Shown piece after piece: positions 32,893-42,027 of a DNA stretch of 64,000 nt. The notes beneath the pieces are model-generated. The model had not been told where the DNA came from and made no database searches. It saw only the letters and a list, made by a program, of their open reading frames with translations. A program made the position numbers and the translations under genes. Source of the DNA: JBBRVW01 sp963784645 (GTDB lineage: Bacteria; Actinomycetota; Actinomycetes; JACCUZ01); NCBI GenBank assembly GCA_963784645.1, contig CAWARY010000002.1:607530-671529 (forward strand), given 5' to 3'. Within the stretch, counting starts at the first letter, position 1; each line of letters begins with the position of its first letter.

Positions 32893-35283
32893 GTGACCAG
32901 CCCGGAACGCACCGACGTCGGCCTCGAGACCCTCGAGGAGATCGAGCGGCGGGTGCTGTGGCTCGCTGTGCGCATCGTCGATGCCGCCAACCGCGAGCGC
33001 GAGACCGGCGACGGGGTCAAGGTCGGCGGCCACCAGTCGTCCAGCGCGTCGCTCGTGTCGGTGATGACCGCGCTGTGGTTCGCCCACCTCGAGGCGGCCG
33101 ACCGGGTGTCGGTGAAGCCGCACGCCTCCCCGGTGCTGCACGCGATCAACTACCTGCTCGGAGACCTGGACCGGACCTACCTCACGACGCTGCGCTCCCG
33201 CGGCGGGCTGCAGTCCTACCCGAGCCGCACCAAGGACCCCGACCGGGTCGACTTCTCCACCGGGTCGGTCGGACTCGGCGCCGCGGCTCCGCTGTTCGCT
33301 GCCGTCACGCGGCGGTACGTCGACGCGCACTTCGGCCCGCGCGACCACAGCCGCTTCGTCGCGCTGATCGGTGACGCCGAGCTCGATGAGGGCAACGTGT
33401 GGGAAGCGATCGCCGACCCGGCGACCCAGGGCCTCGGCAACGTCATGTGGATCGTCGACTTCAACCGGCAGTCGCTGGACCGGGTCGTCCCCGGCATCCG
33501 GATCGAGCAGTGGACCCAGCAGTTCGCCGCCGCCGGCTGGCACGTCGCCACGGTGAAGTACGGCAAGAAGCTGCGCGCCGCGTTCGAGCTGCCCGGTGGC
33601 GACGCCCTGCGGCGTTGGATCGACGGCATGCCCAACGAGCAGTACCAGGCGCTGTTCGGACTGGGGACCGCGGAGGTCCGCACGACGTTCCTCGACGGTG
33701 CGCCGCCGGACGTGAACGAGTTCTGCCGCGGCTGGGACGACGAGACGCTCGCGTCCACCGTGGTCGACCTGGGCGGCCACGACATCGCGAGCCTGCTCGA
33801 GGTCTTCCGCGAGTGCGACGCCGTGACCGACCGGCCGAGCGTGGTGTTCGCCTACACCGTCAAGGGCTGGGGGCTGCCGACCGCCGGCAACCCCCGCAAC
33901 CACTCGGCGCTGCTCACCGGCGACCAGATCGACGACCTGCGGCGCGTCGTGGGCCTCGAGCCCGCGTCCGAGTGGGACCGCATCGACCCGGCGACGACGG
34001 CCGGCCAGTGGGCGGTGTCACGGCGCGAGCACCTCGCGCTGCCGCCCGCGCCGAAGGCGCTCGGCGTCACGGTGCCGAAGGAGACCGGGATCCGCTCGGG
34101 GAAGCCGATCTCCACCCAGGAGGTCTTCGGCCGGGTGCTGGTCGACCTCTCGCGCAACGCCGAGGTGGCGCCGTACCTCGTCACCACCGCGCCCGACGTC
34201 GCGACGTCGACGAACCTGGCCGGCTTCATCAACCGCACCGGCGTCTTCGCGCCCGACGAACGGCGCAGCTGGGGTCCGGAGAGCGCAGCCACCTTGCTCC
34301 GTTGGAAGGAGGGCCCGACCGGCCAGCACATCGAGCTCGGCATCAGCGAGATGAACCTCTTCCTGCTGCTCGGGCAGCTCGGGCTCGCCGGCGACCTGTC
34401 CGGCCAGCCGCTGCTGCCAGTCGGAACGGTCTACGACCCGTTCGTCCTGCGCGGGCTGGACGCGTTCATCTATGGCGTCTACTCCGGGGCCCGGTTCGTC
34501 GTGGCGGGTACGCCGTCGGGCGTGACGCTGGCCCCCGAGGGTGGTGCGCACCAGTCGACGATCACGCCGTCGGTCGGTCTCGAGCTGCCCGAGGTCACCC
34601 TGGTGGAGCCGGCCTACGCCGTGGCGCTCGACTGGCTGCTCTGCGACGCCCTCGGCCGGATCGCCGCCGGCCCGGCAACGTCGCCGGCTCCGTCCTCAGC
34701 CGCAGCCGAGACCGAGGAGCGCGGCTCGTACTACTTCCGGCTCACCACCCGGCCGATCGACCAGGCGCCGTTCGAGGCCGCCCGCGCCCGGCTGGGTGAC
34801 GCCGTGCTGCGGCGCCAGGTGCTCGCGGGTGCCTACCGGCTCGTCGACGCAACCGATGCCGCCCAGGCCGGGGCGCCGCAGGTGAACCTGGTCGCGTCCG
34901 GCGCGGTGCTTCCCGAGGTTCTGCTGGCCGCGACCGAGCTCGCCGACGAGGGCATCGCCGCGCACGTCGTCGACGTCACGTCGCTGGACCGGCTCTACAG
35001 CGCCTGGCAGCGGACCCTGCGGCAGGCGGTCCGCACGGCGACGACGCCGTCGGTGGCCGGCGCACTGCGCGCCGTCCTCCCCGACCGCACACCGGTCGTG
35101 ACCGTGCACGACGGCGCCTCGCACGCGATGGCGTGGATCGGTTCGGCCCTCGGCGTCCCGGCCGTGCCGATCGGGGTCGACCGGTTCGGCCAGTCCGGAA
35201 CCATCGCCGACCTCTACGCCCTGCACGACCTCGACAGCGGGTCGATCGTCAACGCCGCGCTCGCCGCGATCTCGCTGCGCTGA
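32893..35283 (+). CDS. Homodimeric (AceE-type) 2-oxoacid dehydrogenase E1 / transketolase-like
   Basis: A 796-residue thiamine-diphosphate enzyme of the AceE/MdeB type: GGHQSSSASLVSVMTAL at the N-terminus, TPP motif GDAELDEGNVWEA to VDFNRQSLD, a pyrimidine domain (QHIELGISEMNLFLLLGQLGL, with the activating Glu) and a C-terminal transketolase domain. It is about 90 residues shorter than AceE and could be a pyruvate or 2-oxobutyrate dehydrogenase E1 (MdeB). No E2 gene adjoins it, unlike the different E1 at 1478. The GTG at 32893 is 17 bases after the transporter stop. Confidence 0.82.
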   Translation: MTSPERTDVGLETLEEIERRVLWLAVRIVDAANRERETGDGVKVGGHQSSSASLVSVMTALWFAHLEAADRVSVKPHASPVLHAINYLLGDLDRTYLTTLRSRGGLQSYPSRTKDPDRVDFSTGSVGLGAAAPLFAAVTRRYVDAHFGPRDHSRFVALIGDAELDEGNVWEAIADPATQGLGNVMWIVDFNRQSLDRVVPGIRIEQWTQQFAAAGWHVATVKYGKKLRAAFELPGGDALRRWIDGMPNEQYQALFGLGTAEVRTTFLDGAPPDVNEFCRGWDDETLASTVVDLGGHDIASLLEVFRECDAVTDRPSVVFAYTVKGWGLPTAGNPRNHSALLTGDQIDDLRRVVGLEPASEWDRIDPATTAGQWAVSRREHLALPPAPKALGVTVPKETGIRSGKPISTQEVFGRVLVDLSRNAEVAPYLVTTAPDVATSTNLAGFINRTGVFAPDERRSWGPESAATLLRWKEGPTGQHIELGISEMNLFLLLGQLGLAGDLSGQPLLPVGTVYDPFVLRGLDAFIYGVYSGARFVVAGTPSGVTLAPEGGAHQSTITPSVGLELPEVTLVEPAYAVALDWLLCDALGRIAAGPATSPAPSSAAAETEERGSYYFRLTTRPIDQAPFEAARARLGDAVLRRQVLAGAYRLVDATDAAQAGAPQVNLVASGAVLPEVLLAATELADEGIAAHVVDVTSLDRLYSAWQRTLRQAVRTATTPSVAGALRAVLPDRTPVVTVHDGASHAMAWIGSALGVPAVPIGVDRFGQSGTIADLYALHDLDSGSIVNAALAAISLR

Positions 35284-35314
35284 CGCTGCAGCACGCTGAC
35301 GCCGCACCGGGCGG

Positions 35315-37294
35315 TCAGGCTCCGCGCAGGAACCGCTCCAGCAGCGGACCGGCGGTGCCGGAGCCCGAGCTGCCGAGATCGACGAACACCGCGACGGCGA
35401 GATCGCCGCGCACCGCGATCATCCAGGCGTGCGTCTTCGGTGGGGAGTCCTCGCCGAACTCCGCGGTACCCGTCTTCGCCGCCACCGGTGGCCCCGGCAG
35501 CGCTGCGAGGAACCGACCGCTCCCGTCGGTGACCACCGCGCGCATCAGCGAGCGCACCTGCGCCGCCTCCGGCGCGGTGACCGCGACCGACGGCTGCTCG
35601 GGCTGCTCGGGCGGGTCGGTGAGCAGCTGCGGGGTGACGGTGCGCCCGGCGGCGACCGACGCCGCCACCGCCGCCATCGCCACCGGTGACGCCGACACCC
35701 GGCCCTGGCCGATCATCGACGCCGCGTGCTCGGTCCCGCCGGCGTCGGCCGGCACCGAGCCGAGGAACACCGGGTACCCGAGGTCGTGGTCGACGCCCAG
35801 CCCCAGCGCGGCAGCAGCACCGGCCAGCTCGCGCTGCGGGACCTTCGCACGCTGGCCGATCATCGCGGTGTTGCACGAGTTGGCCACGGCGGTGCGCAGC
35901 GTCACGGACCCGAGGCGGGCGGCCGGGTAGTCGTCGTAGTTCTCGAACCGCCGCCCGTCCACCGTCACGCCGGCGGGGCAGCGGACCGTCGTCGACGGGG
36001 TGAGCCCCGCGCGCAGCAGCCCGAGTGCGGTGACCACCTTGAACGTCGATCCCGGCGCGAACCGGCCGACGGTGGCGGTGGACGCTCCGTTCGACCCGGG
36101 ACCGCTCGCGGCCGCGAGCACGTGACCGTCCGACGGGCGCACCGCGACGATCGCGCTGGCCGGGCGCACGCGGGCGAGCGTCGCCTCGGCCAGCTCCTGC
36201 AGCCGCTCGTCCAGCGTGGTCGCGAGCGGTGTCCCGTCGATCGCCTCGGTGCGGAACAGCTCGCGGCGCGCGGCCGGTGCGTCCTCGGTGGGTGCCGGTG
36301 ACACCGCGCGCACGACCACGCCGGGTGTCCCGCGCAGCTGCCCGTCGTAGCGCTTCTGCAGGCCCGACAGTCCGGTGACGTCGCCCGCGCGCAGTCGGCC
36401 GGACGATCCCTCGACCAGCTCCGCGGTGGCGGCGCCGACCGTCCCGAGCACCGGCCGGGCGAAGTCGCGCGTGGGTGCCAGCGGCAGCTCGTCCTCGAGG
36501 GCGACGGCACCGGCCATCGCGGCGTACGCCGACGGGTCGGGGGCGTCCGGCGCGCGCAGGACGATCGCCTCGACGAACGCCTTCGGACCGGCCTTCGCGA
36601 CCCGATCGACGTACGCCGCCGGCTCGATGTCGACCAGACCGGCCAGAGCGCGGGCACCGGCCGCCGCGTCGGCGGCCGGCACCTTCGCCTTGTCGATGCC
36701 GAGCCGCACCACGGGCCGCGCCGTCACGAGGGGGATGCCGCCGTCGCCGAGCACGTCGCCCCGCACCGGCTGCACGCGGCTGGCGGTGAGCCGCTCCTGG
36801 GCGGTGAGACCCGGGGCGACCACCGCGGGGCTCCAGCGCACCCGCCAGTGCCCGTCGGCCAGCACGAGGGAGGCGCGGGTGCGGTACCGCCAGGCCGGTG
36901 CGTCCGGACCGGCCACCGGCCAGCTGTGGGCGAGCACCGCGGTCGCCCGGCCGCTGTCGCTGGGCGAGCTGACCCGGACCACGGTGATCGTCGGGCGCAG
37001 GTCGCCGAGCCCGGCCGTGGCGGCTCCCAGCAGCTGCTGGGCACGGTCCCGCGTCGCCCGCCGGGCCGCCGGGGTCGGGCCGGCGAGAGGGAGGCCGGCC
37101 AGCTTCCCCTCGGCCAGGGCGGCGGCGAGCCGGGCGGCAGCCGGCTGCGGCTCCGGGTCGGCCGCGCCGGAGCAGCCGGCCAGGCCGGTGGTGGACACGG
37201 CCGCCACGACGAGCAGGGCGAGCGGGCCACGTCGCGCGCCGCCGGTCACACCACCCGCGGAGCGCTCGCCGGGTGCGGGGTGACGTCGGTGCAT
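35315..37294 (-). CDS. Penicillin-binding protein, lipoprotein-type with NTF2-like domain
   Basis: A 659-residue D,D-transpeptidase. The signal ends in a lipobox (LAGC, Cys 41), so it is probably lipid-anchored. An NTF2-like MecA_N domain (about 50-165) and a PBP dimerisation region (about 170-340) precede the transpeptidase, which has S416-T-F-K, S473-C-N and K607-T-G. The domain order resembles PBP2a-type and actinobacterial low-affinity class B PBPs. It cross-links peptidoglycan outside the membrane. It is convergent with the AceE-type gene. Confidence 0.9.
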   Translation of the reverse strand: MHRRHPAPGERSAGGVTGGARRGPLALLVVAAVSTTGLAGCSGAADPEPQPAAARLAAALAEGKLAGLPLAGPTPAARRATRDRAQQLLGAATAGLGDLRPTITVVRVSSPSDSGRATAVLAHSWPVAGPDAPAWRYRTRASLVLADGHWRVRWSPAVVAPGLTAQERLTASRVQPVRGDVLGDGGIPLVTARPVVRLGIDKAKVPAADAAAGARALAGLVDIEPAAYVDRVAKAGPKAFVEAIVLRAPDAPDPSAYAAMAGAVALEDELPLAPTRDFARPVLGTVGAATAELVEGSSGRLRAGDVTGLSGLQKRYDGQLRGTPGVVVRAVSPAPTEDAPAARRELFRTEAIDGTPLATTLDERLQELAEATLARVRPASAIVAVRPSDGHVLAAASGPGSNGASTATVGRFAPGSTFKVVTALGLLRAGLTPSTTVRCPAGVTVDGRRFENYDDYPAARLGSVTLRTAVANSCNTAMIGQRAKVPQRELAGAAAALGLGVDHDLGYPVFLGSVPADAGGTEHAASMIGQGRVSASPVAMAAVAASVAAGRTVTPQLLTDPPEQPEQPSVAVTAPEAAQVRSLMRAVVTDGSGRFLAALPGPPVAAKTGTAEFGEDSPPKTHAWMIAVRGDLAVAVFVDLGSSGSGTAGPLLERFLRGA

Positions 37295-37426
37295 GGCGCC
37301 CCAGTCTGCCCGGTACGCACGGGATCGTCCCCTGCGGGTCCCGCGGACCGCGTCCGGGACCGTGGCCGGCCCGGAAGCGTCCTACGGTGCGCACGGGGTA
37401 GTGCGCGGTCGGAGGTGGTCGGCGAG

Positions 37427-38695
37427 ATGGCAGGACTGCCGTCGGGCTGCGACGTGGCGGTCGTCGGGGCCGGCCTGTCCGGGCTGGTGGCCGCCCGTCG
37501 GCTGCACCGCGCGGGCCTGGACGTCGTCGTGCTCGAGGCCGCCGACGGCGTCGGGGGCCGGGTGCGCACCGATGTGGTCGACGGGTGGCGGCTGGACCGC
37601 GGCTTCCAGGTGCTCAACACGGCGTACCCCGCTGTCGGGCGCGAGCTCGACCTCACGCTGCTGGGTCTGCGCGAGCTCACCCGGGGCGCTCTGGTGCACG
37701 TCGACGGCGAGCGGCACCGGCTGGCTGACCCCCGCCGCGACCTGCGCGGCGCGCTGGGGACGGCTGCCGCACCGATCGGGTCGGTGCAGGACAAGGTGCG
37801 GCTGGCCGCGCTCGCGGCCCGTGTCGCGGCGGGGGACGGGCGCCGGCTCGTCACGGCCGACGACCGCTCGGCGATCGACGCGTTGCGGTCACGCGGCTTC
37901 TCGGACGTGGCGGTCGACAGGTTCTTCCGACCGTTCTTCTCCGGGGTCCTCCTCGAGGACGGGCTGACGACCTCGAGCCGGTTCGTCGACCTGATGCTGC
38001 GGATGTTCGTGCGCGGCCGCTCGACCGTGCCGGCGCTGGGGATGGTCGAGGTGCCGCACCAGCTCGCCGCCGGGCTGCCCGACGACGCGGTGCACCTCTC
38101 GACTCCCGTCCGGTCGATGACGCCGACCGCGGTGCGCACCGACGCGGGCACCATGCGGGCGCGCGCCGTCGTGTGCGCCACGGACGCGGCGGCCGCGCGC
38201 AACTTCGTGCCCTCGCTCGGCGCCGTCGGCTGGCGGTCGGTCACCACGCTCTACCACGTCGCTCCCGCGGACCCCCTCGGCGAGCCGACCCTGCTGCTCG
38301 ACACGGACCGCTCGTCGCCGGTCGTGAACACCGTGGTGATGACGGCCGCCGCGCCGACGTACGGGCCCGGTGACGGGCGGGCGCTGGTCGCGACCTCCGT
38401 CCTCGGCACCGACGCGGACGAGGCGGTCGTGCGGGCCCGGCTCGCGACGCTCTACGGCACCGGCACCGCCGGGTGGGAGCACCTGGCGTCCTACGCCGTC
38501 CCGCGGGCACTGCCCGCCATGCCGGCGCCGCACGACTTCCGCCGGCCGGTGCGGATGGACGGCCTCTACGTCTGCGGCGACCACCGCGACTCCTCGTCCA
38601 TCCAGGGGGCCCTGGTCTCCGGCCGGCGGGCCGCGACCGCTGTGCTGGCCGACGTCGGTCGTGCCGGGGCCACGCAGCAAGCGGCCCACAAGTAG
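37427..38695 (+). CDS. FAD-dependent amine oxidase/phytoene-desaturase-like oxidoreductase
   Basis: A 422-residue flavoprotein: FAD loop VAVVGAGLSGLVAARRLHRAG with the R-rich GGRVRTD motif, a variable substrate domain, and the C-terminal GLYVCGDHRDSSSIQGALVSGR FAD contact. It resembles plastid-type and actinobacterial 'NAD(P)/FAD-dependent oxidoreductases' near protoporphyrinogen/phytoene oxidases; the substrate is unknown. ATG 37427 has GGAGG 11 bases upstream; an in-frame GTG at 37415 is possible. Confidence 0.8.
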   Translation: MAGLPSGCDVAVVGAGLSGLVAARRLHRAGLDVVVLEAADGVGGRVRTDVVDGWRLDRGFQVLNTAYPAVGRELDLTLLGLRELTRGALVHVDGERHRLADPRRDLRGALGTAAAPIGSVQDKVRLAALAARVAAGDGRRLVTADDRSAIDALRSRGFSDVAVDRFFRPFFSGVLLEDGLTTSSRFVDLMLRMFVRGRSTVPALGMVEVPHQLAAGLPDDAVHLSTPVRSMTPTAVRTDAGTMRARAVVCATDAAAARNFVPSLGAVGWRSVTTLYHVAPADPLGEPTLLLDTDRSSPVVNTVVMTAAAPTYGPGDGRALVATSVLGTDADEAVVRARLATLYGTGTAGWEHLASYAVPRALPAMPAPHDFRRPVRMDGLYVCGDHRDSSSIQGALVSGRRAATAVLADVGRAGATQQAAHK

Positions 38696-38784
38696 GCCGC
38701 AAGCACGTCGGGGCACTGTTCTCCCACCAGCCCAGCAGCGACAGGGGTCGCACCGGGCGAGACAGCGGGAGGGAGGGGAGCACA

Positions 38785-38880
38785 GTGACCGGACTCAGCC
38801 AGGACGTGCTGCGCGCGATCGAGATCGAGCGCCTGCGGCAGGCCAGGAAGTCGCGTCGCGCGCGCGGGGTTGCCCGCTGA
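38785..38880 (+). CDS. Conserved-looking 31-residue basic microprotein
   Basis: GTG 38785 opens a 31-codon frame preceded by a strong ribosome site (GGGAGGGGAG). It encodes an amphipathic helix followed by an Arg/Lys-rich end (RQARKSRRARG). A long hairpin terminator follows at 38955-38995, so it may be a transcribed unit. No family is recognised; the evidence is the ribosome site, the sensible helix and its isolated position. Confidence 0.45.
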   Translation: MTGLSQDVLRAIEIERLRQARKSRRARGVAR

Positions 38881-38954
38881 GCGCCACGGGGCCGGGAGCC
38901 TGCCTCCCGTCCCCGGGGCCGCGCACCTGCGGCCCTGAGCGACACCAGCGACCT

Positions 38955-38995
38955 CCAGCAGCCGTCGACCACCTCACGTGGTCGGCGGCTGCTGG
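38955..38995. terminator. Long hairpin terminator
   Basis: An 18-bp stem (38955-38972 with 38978-38995, one T-G wobble) closes a CTCAC loop. It lies between the microprotein and pntAA and should isolate the pnt operon from upstream transcription. No T-run follows, as is common in actinobacteria. Confidence 0.7.
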
Positions 38996-39057
38996 GTGTG
39001 CCGACGGGGCAGGTGCCTGCCGCGGTCCGAGCGGTGCGTGCCCTAGGGTCGGCGATC

Positions 39058-40155
39058 ATGCGGATCGGAGTCGTCGCCGAGCAGCGTCCCGGCGAACGCC
39101 GGGTCGCGCTGGTGCCGGACGCCGTCGTACGGCTGGTCGCCGAGGGTCTCGAGGTCGTGGTCGAGGCAGGTGCCGGCAGCCACGCCTTCGCCTCCGACGA
39201 CGCCTACCGCGAGGCGGGTGCCACGGTCGTCGACGACGCGCTCGACGGCAGCGACGTGGTCCTCACCGTGTCGCCGCTCACCCTCGACCAGGCACGTCGG
39301 CTGCGTGCCGGCGCGTTGACTCTCGGCTTCCTCCCCGTGGCCACGAACGGTGACCTGTTGGCGGTGTTGCGCGAGCGGCAGGTGCTGGCGTTCGCGATGG
39401 AGCAGGTGCCGCGCATCTCGCGGGCCCAGTCGATGGACGCGCTGTCGTCGCAGGCGCTGGTGGCCGGCTACCGCGCGGCGCTGGTCGCCGCCGAGCGGCT
39501 GCCACGGTTCTTCCCCCTGTTCATGACGGCGGCCGGCACCGTCGCCCCCGCGAAGGTGCTCGTGCTGGGCGCGGGCGTGGCCGGCTTGCAGGCCATCGCC
39601 ACCGCGCGCCGGCTCGGTGCCGTCGTCGAGGCGTACGACGTCCGGCCGACGTCGGCCGACGAGGTCCGCTCGATGGGCGCGGTGTTCATCCACCTGGGCC
39701 TCGACTCGCTCGAGGGGTCGGGCGGCTACGCCCGTGAGATGGGCGAGGAGCGGGCCGCCCGGCAGCGCGAGCTGCTGACGCCGTACGTCGGCGCCTCCGA
39801 CGCCGTCATCACCACCGCCGCGGTCCCGGGCCGGCCGGCCCCGCTGCTGCTCACGACGCCGATGGTCGAGGCGATGCGACCGGGCTCCGTCGTCGTCGAC
39901 CTGGCCGCCGAGAGCGGCGGCAACTGCGAGCTGTCCGTGGCCGGTCAGGACGTCGACCACCACGGCGTGCTGGTGCACGGGATGGCCGACGTACCGTCGT
40001 CGATGCCGGTGCACGCCAGCCAGCTCTACGCGCGCAACCTGGTCAACCTGCTGCTGCTGATGACCACCGACGGCCAGGTGGTGCCCGACTTCGACGACGA
40101 GGTGGTCGCGGCGTCCTGCGTCACCCGACCCGGCGCCACGGAGGCCACCCCATGA
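39058..40155 (+). CDS. pntAA: NAD(P) transhydrogenase subunit alpha, part 1
   Basis: A 365-residue soluble NAD(H)-binding domain I of proton-translocating transhydrogenase: MRIGVVAEQRPGERRVALVP start, RAQSMDALSSQ and the Rossmann motif VLVLGAGVAGLQAIATARRLG with the following Asp of AYDVRP. It exchanges hydride with domain III (PntB) across the complex. The split into pntAA/pntAB is usual in actinobacteria and alphaproteobacteria. Between it and pntAB lies a 60-bp palindromic repeat. Confidence 0.93.
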   Translation: MRIGVVAEQRPGERRVALVPDAVVRLVAEGLEVVVEAGAGSHAFASDDAYREAGATVVDDALDGSDVVLTVSPLTLDQARRLRAGALTLGFLPVATNGDLLAVLRERQVLAFAMEQVPRISRAQSMDALSSQALVAGYRAALVAAERLPRFFPLFMTAAGTVAPAKVLVLGAGVAGLQAIATARRLGAVVEAYDVRPTSADEVRSMGAVFIHLGLDSLEGSGGYAREMGEERAARQRELLTPYVGASDAVITTAAVPGRPAPLLLTTPMVEAMRPGSVVVDLAAESGGNCELSVAGQDVDHHGVLVHGMADVPSSMPVHASQLYARNLVNLLLLMTTDGQVVPDFDDEVVAASCVTRPGATEATP

Positions 40156-40213
40156 TCCTTTGTGCGCCGACACACCGGACGCCCGGCGTGTCAGGTGCGG
40201 CAGCGCACATTCG
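40154..40213. repeat. 60-bp dispersed palindromic element, copy 1
   Basis: The first 24 bases (40154-40177) are identical to the reverse complement of 58303-58326, and the far ends also share GCACATTCG. Both copies span exactly 60 bp. The left arm contains TGTGCGCCGACACACC; the right arm of this copy is degenerate, so the palindrome is weaker than in copy 2. It sits in the only gap of the pnt operon, just before pntAB. Confidence 0.8.
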
Positions 40214-40225
40214 AGGGGCCACGGC

Positions 40226-40537
40226 ATGAGCGACGGCACCACGATGCTCACGTTCTTCGTGCTCGCGGTCTTCGTCGGCTTCGAGGTCGTGTCGAAGGTC
40301 TCGTCCGTGCTGCACACGCCGCTGATGTCGGGCGCCAACGCGATCCACGGCGTCATCCTCGTCGGCGCCGTCGTGGTCACCGGTCACGCCGACTCCGGCG
40401 TCGCGCTGGTGCTGGGGCTGGTCGCGGTGGTGCTGGCGACCGTGAACATGGTCGGCGGCTTCGTCGTCACCGACCGGATGCTCGAGATGTTCGGTCGCAA
40501 CCGACCGGGCAAGCAGAAGGCGAAGGACGACGCGTGA
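40226..40537 (+). CDS. pntAB: NAD(P) transhydrogenase subunit alpha, part 2
   Basis: A 103-residue membrane part of the alpha subunit with three helices (about 5-25, 35-58 and 62-82). It forms half of the proton channel. ATG 40226 is preceded by GAGGGG. The last codons overlap the GTG of pntB. The spacing from pntAA (70 bp) is unusually large for this operon because the dispersed repeat lies there. Confidence 0.9.
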   Translation: MSDGTTMLTFFVLAVFVGFEVVSKVSSVLHTPLMSGANAIHGVILVGAVVVTGHADSGVALVLGLVAVVLATVNMVGGFVVTDRMLEMFGRNRPGKQKAKDDA

Positions 40538-42027
40538 ACGTCCTCTCGCCCACCGTCGAGGCGCTCGGCTACCTCGTCGCGGCCGTCTGCTTCATCCTCG
40601 CGCTCAAGGGACTGTCGTCGCCGGCCACCGCGCGGCAGGGCAACGCGCTCGGCGCGGCCGGCGCCGTGCTCGCCTGCGTCGTGGTGTTCCTTGCCGAGGA
40701 CCTCGACCACGTGGTGCCGATCCTGGTCGCGATAGCCGTCGGCACAGCGCTCGGCGTCCCCGCCGCCCGCCGGGTCGCGATGACGCAGATGCCGCAGCTG
40801 GTGGCCCTGTTCAACGGTGTCGGTGGCGCGGCTGCGGCTCTCGTCGCCGCGCTCGAGCTGACCGACCGGGTCACGCTCGACGGCGCCGGGCTCTCGATCC
40901 CGGCCCTCGCCGTGCACGGCGGCGGCTTCTTCGCCTACGCGGGCGGCGGATCGGTCCAGGTGTCGGCCACCACGTCGACGTACCTCGCTGCGGCAGCGGG
41001 CGGGTTCACGGTGCTCGTGGGTGCGGTGTCCTTCGCCGGGTCGTGCGTGACGTTCGCCAAGCTCCAGGAGCTGATGACCAGCCGGCCGGTGGTCTTCCCC
41101 GGCGGCCCCGTGGCGATGGGCGGGGCCAGCCTGGTGGCGGTCGGGCTCGCGGCCGGGGTGGTCGTCGACGCGCGGGACAGCGTCGTGTCGCCGTGGCTGC
41201 TGGTGGTGCTCGGACTGGTCGCGCTCGCCGTGGGTGTGCTGTTCGTCCTCCCGGTGGGAGGCGCCGACGTCCCCATCGTCATCTCGCTGCTCAATGCGTT
41301 CACCGGCCTCACGGTGGCGGCCAGCGGCTACGTCCTCGACAACGTGCTCCTGCTGGTGGCCGGCACCCTGGTCGGGGCGAGCGGCACGATCCTCACCCGG
41401 ATGATGGCCTCCGCGATGGGCCGCTCGACGGCGTCGATCCTGTTCGGTGCCTTCAAGGGCGGGTCGACCGCCGGGTCGACCGAGGTGTCCGACCGTCCGG
41501 TGCGCTCGTCCACCCCCGAGGACGTCGCGATCCTGCTGGCGTACGCCCGCAAGGTGGTCATCGTGCCCGGCTACGGGCTGGCCGTCGCGCAGGCCCAGCA
41601 CACGCTCCACGAGCTGGTGGAGGTGCTGCAGGGCAAGGGTGCGCAGGTGGTCTACGGCATCCACCCAGTCGCCGGCCGGATGCCCGGGCACATGAACGTG
41701 CTGCTCGCGGAGGCGAACGTTCCCTACGACCAGCTCAAGGAGATGGACGAGGCGAACTCCGAGCTGCCGTCGACCGACGTCGCGCTGGTCGTCGGCGCCA
41801 ACGACGTCGTGAACCCGGCCGCGAAGACCAGCCCCGGCAGCCCGATCTACGGAATGCCGATCCTCGACGTCGGTGACGCCACGTCGGTGGTCTTCCTCAA
41901 GCGCTCGATGCGCCCTGGTTTCGCCGGCATCGAGAACGAGCTGCTCTACGAGCCGGGAACGACGCTGCTGTTCGGTGACGCGAAGGACTCGCTCACCAAG
42001 GTGCTGCAGTCCCTCAAGGGCGTCTAG
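40534..42027 (+). CDS. pntB: NAD(P) transhydrogenase subunit beta
   Basis: A 497-residue protein with eight or nine membrane helices and the C-terminal NADP(H)-binding domain III (VIVPGYGLAVAQAQHTLHELVE, YGIHPVAGRMPGHMNVLLAEA, VVGANDVVNPAA). The complex uses the proton gradient to make NADPH from NADH. The GTG at 40534 overlaps the pntAB stop. Its TAG stop (42025-42027) shares the CTAG palindrome with the stop of the convergent GNAT gene. Confidence 0.95.
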   Translation: MNVLSPTVEALGYLVAAVCFILALKGLSSPATARQGNALGAAGAVLACVVVFLAEDLDHVVPILVAIAVGTALGVPAARRVAMTQMPQLVALFNGVGGAAAALVAALELTDRVTLDGAGLSIPALAVHGGGFFAYAGGGSVQVSATTSTYLAAAAGGFTVLVGAVSFAGSCVTFAKLQELMTSRPVVFPGGPVAMGGASLVAVGLAAGVVVDARDSVVSPWLLVVLGLVALAVGVLFVLPVGGADVPIVISLLNAFTGLTVAASGYVLDNVLLLVAGTLVGASGTILTRMMASAMGRSTASILFGAFKGGSTAGSTEVSDRPVRSSTPEDVAILLAYARKVVIVPGYGLAVAQAQHTLHELVEVLQGKGAQVVYGIHPVAGRMPGHMNVLLAEANVPYDQLKEMDEANSELPSTDVALVVGANDVVNPAAKTSPGSPIYGMPILDVGDATSVVFLKRSMRPGFAGIENELLYEPGTTLLFGDAKDSLTKVLQSLKGV

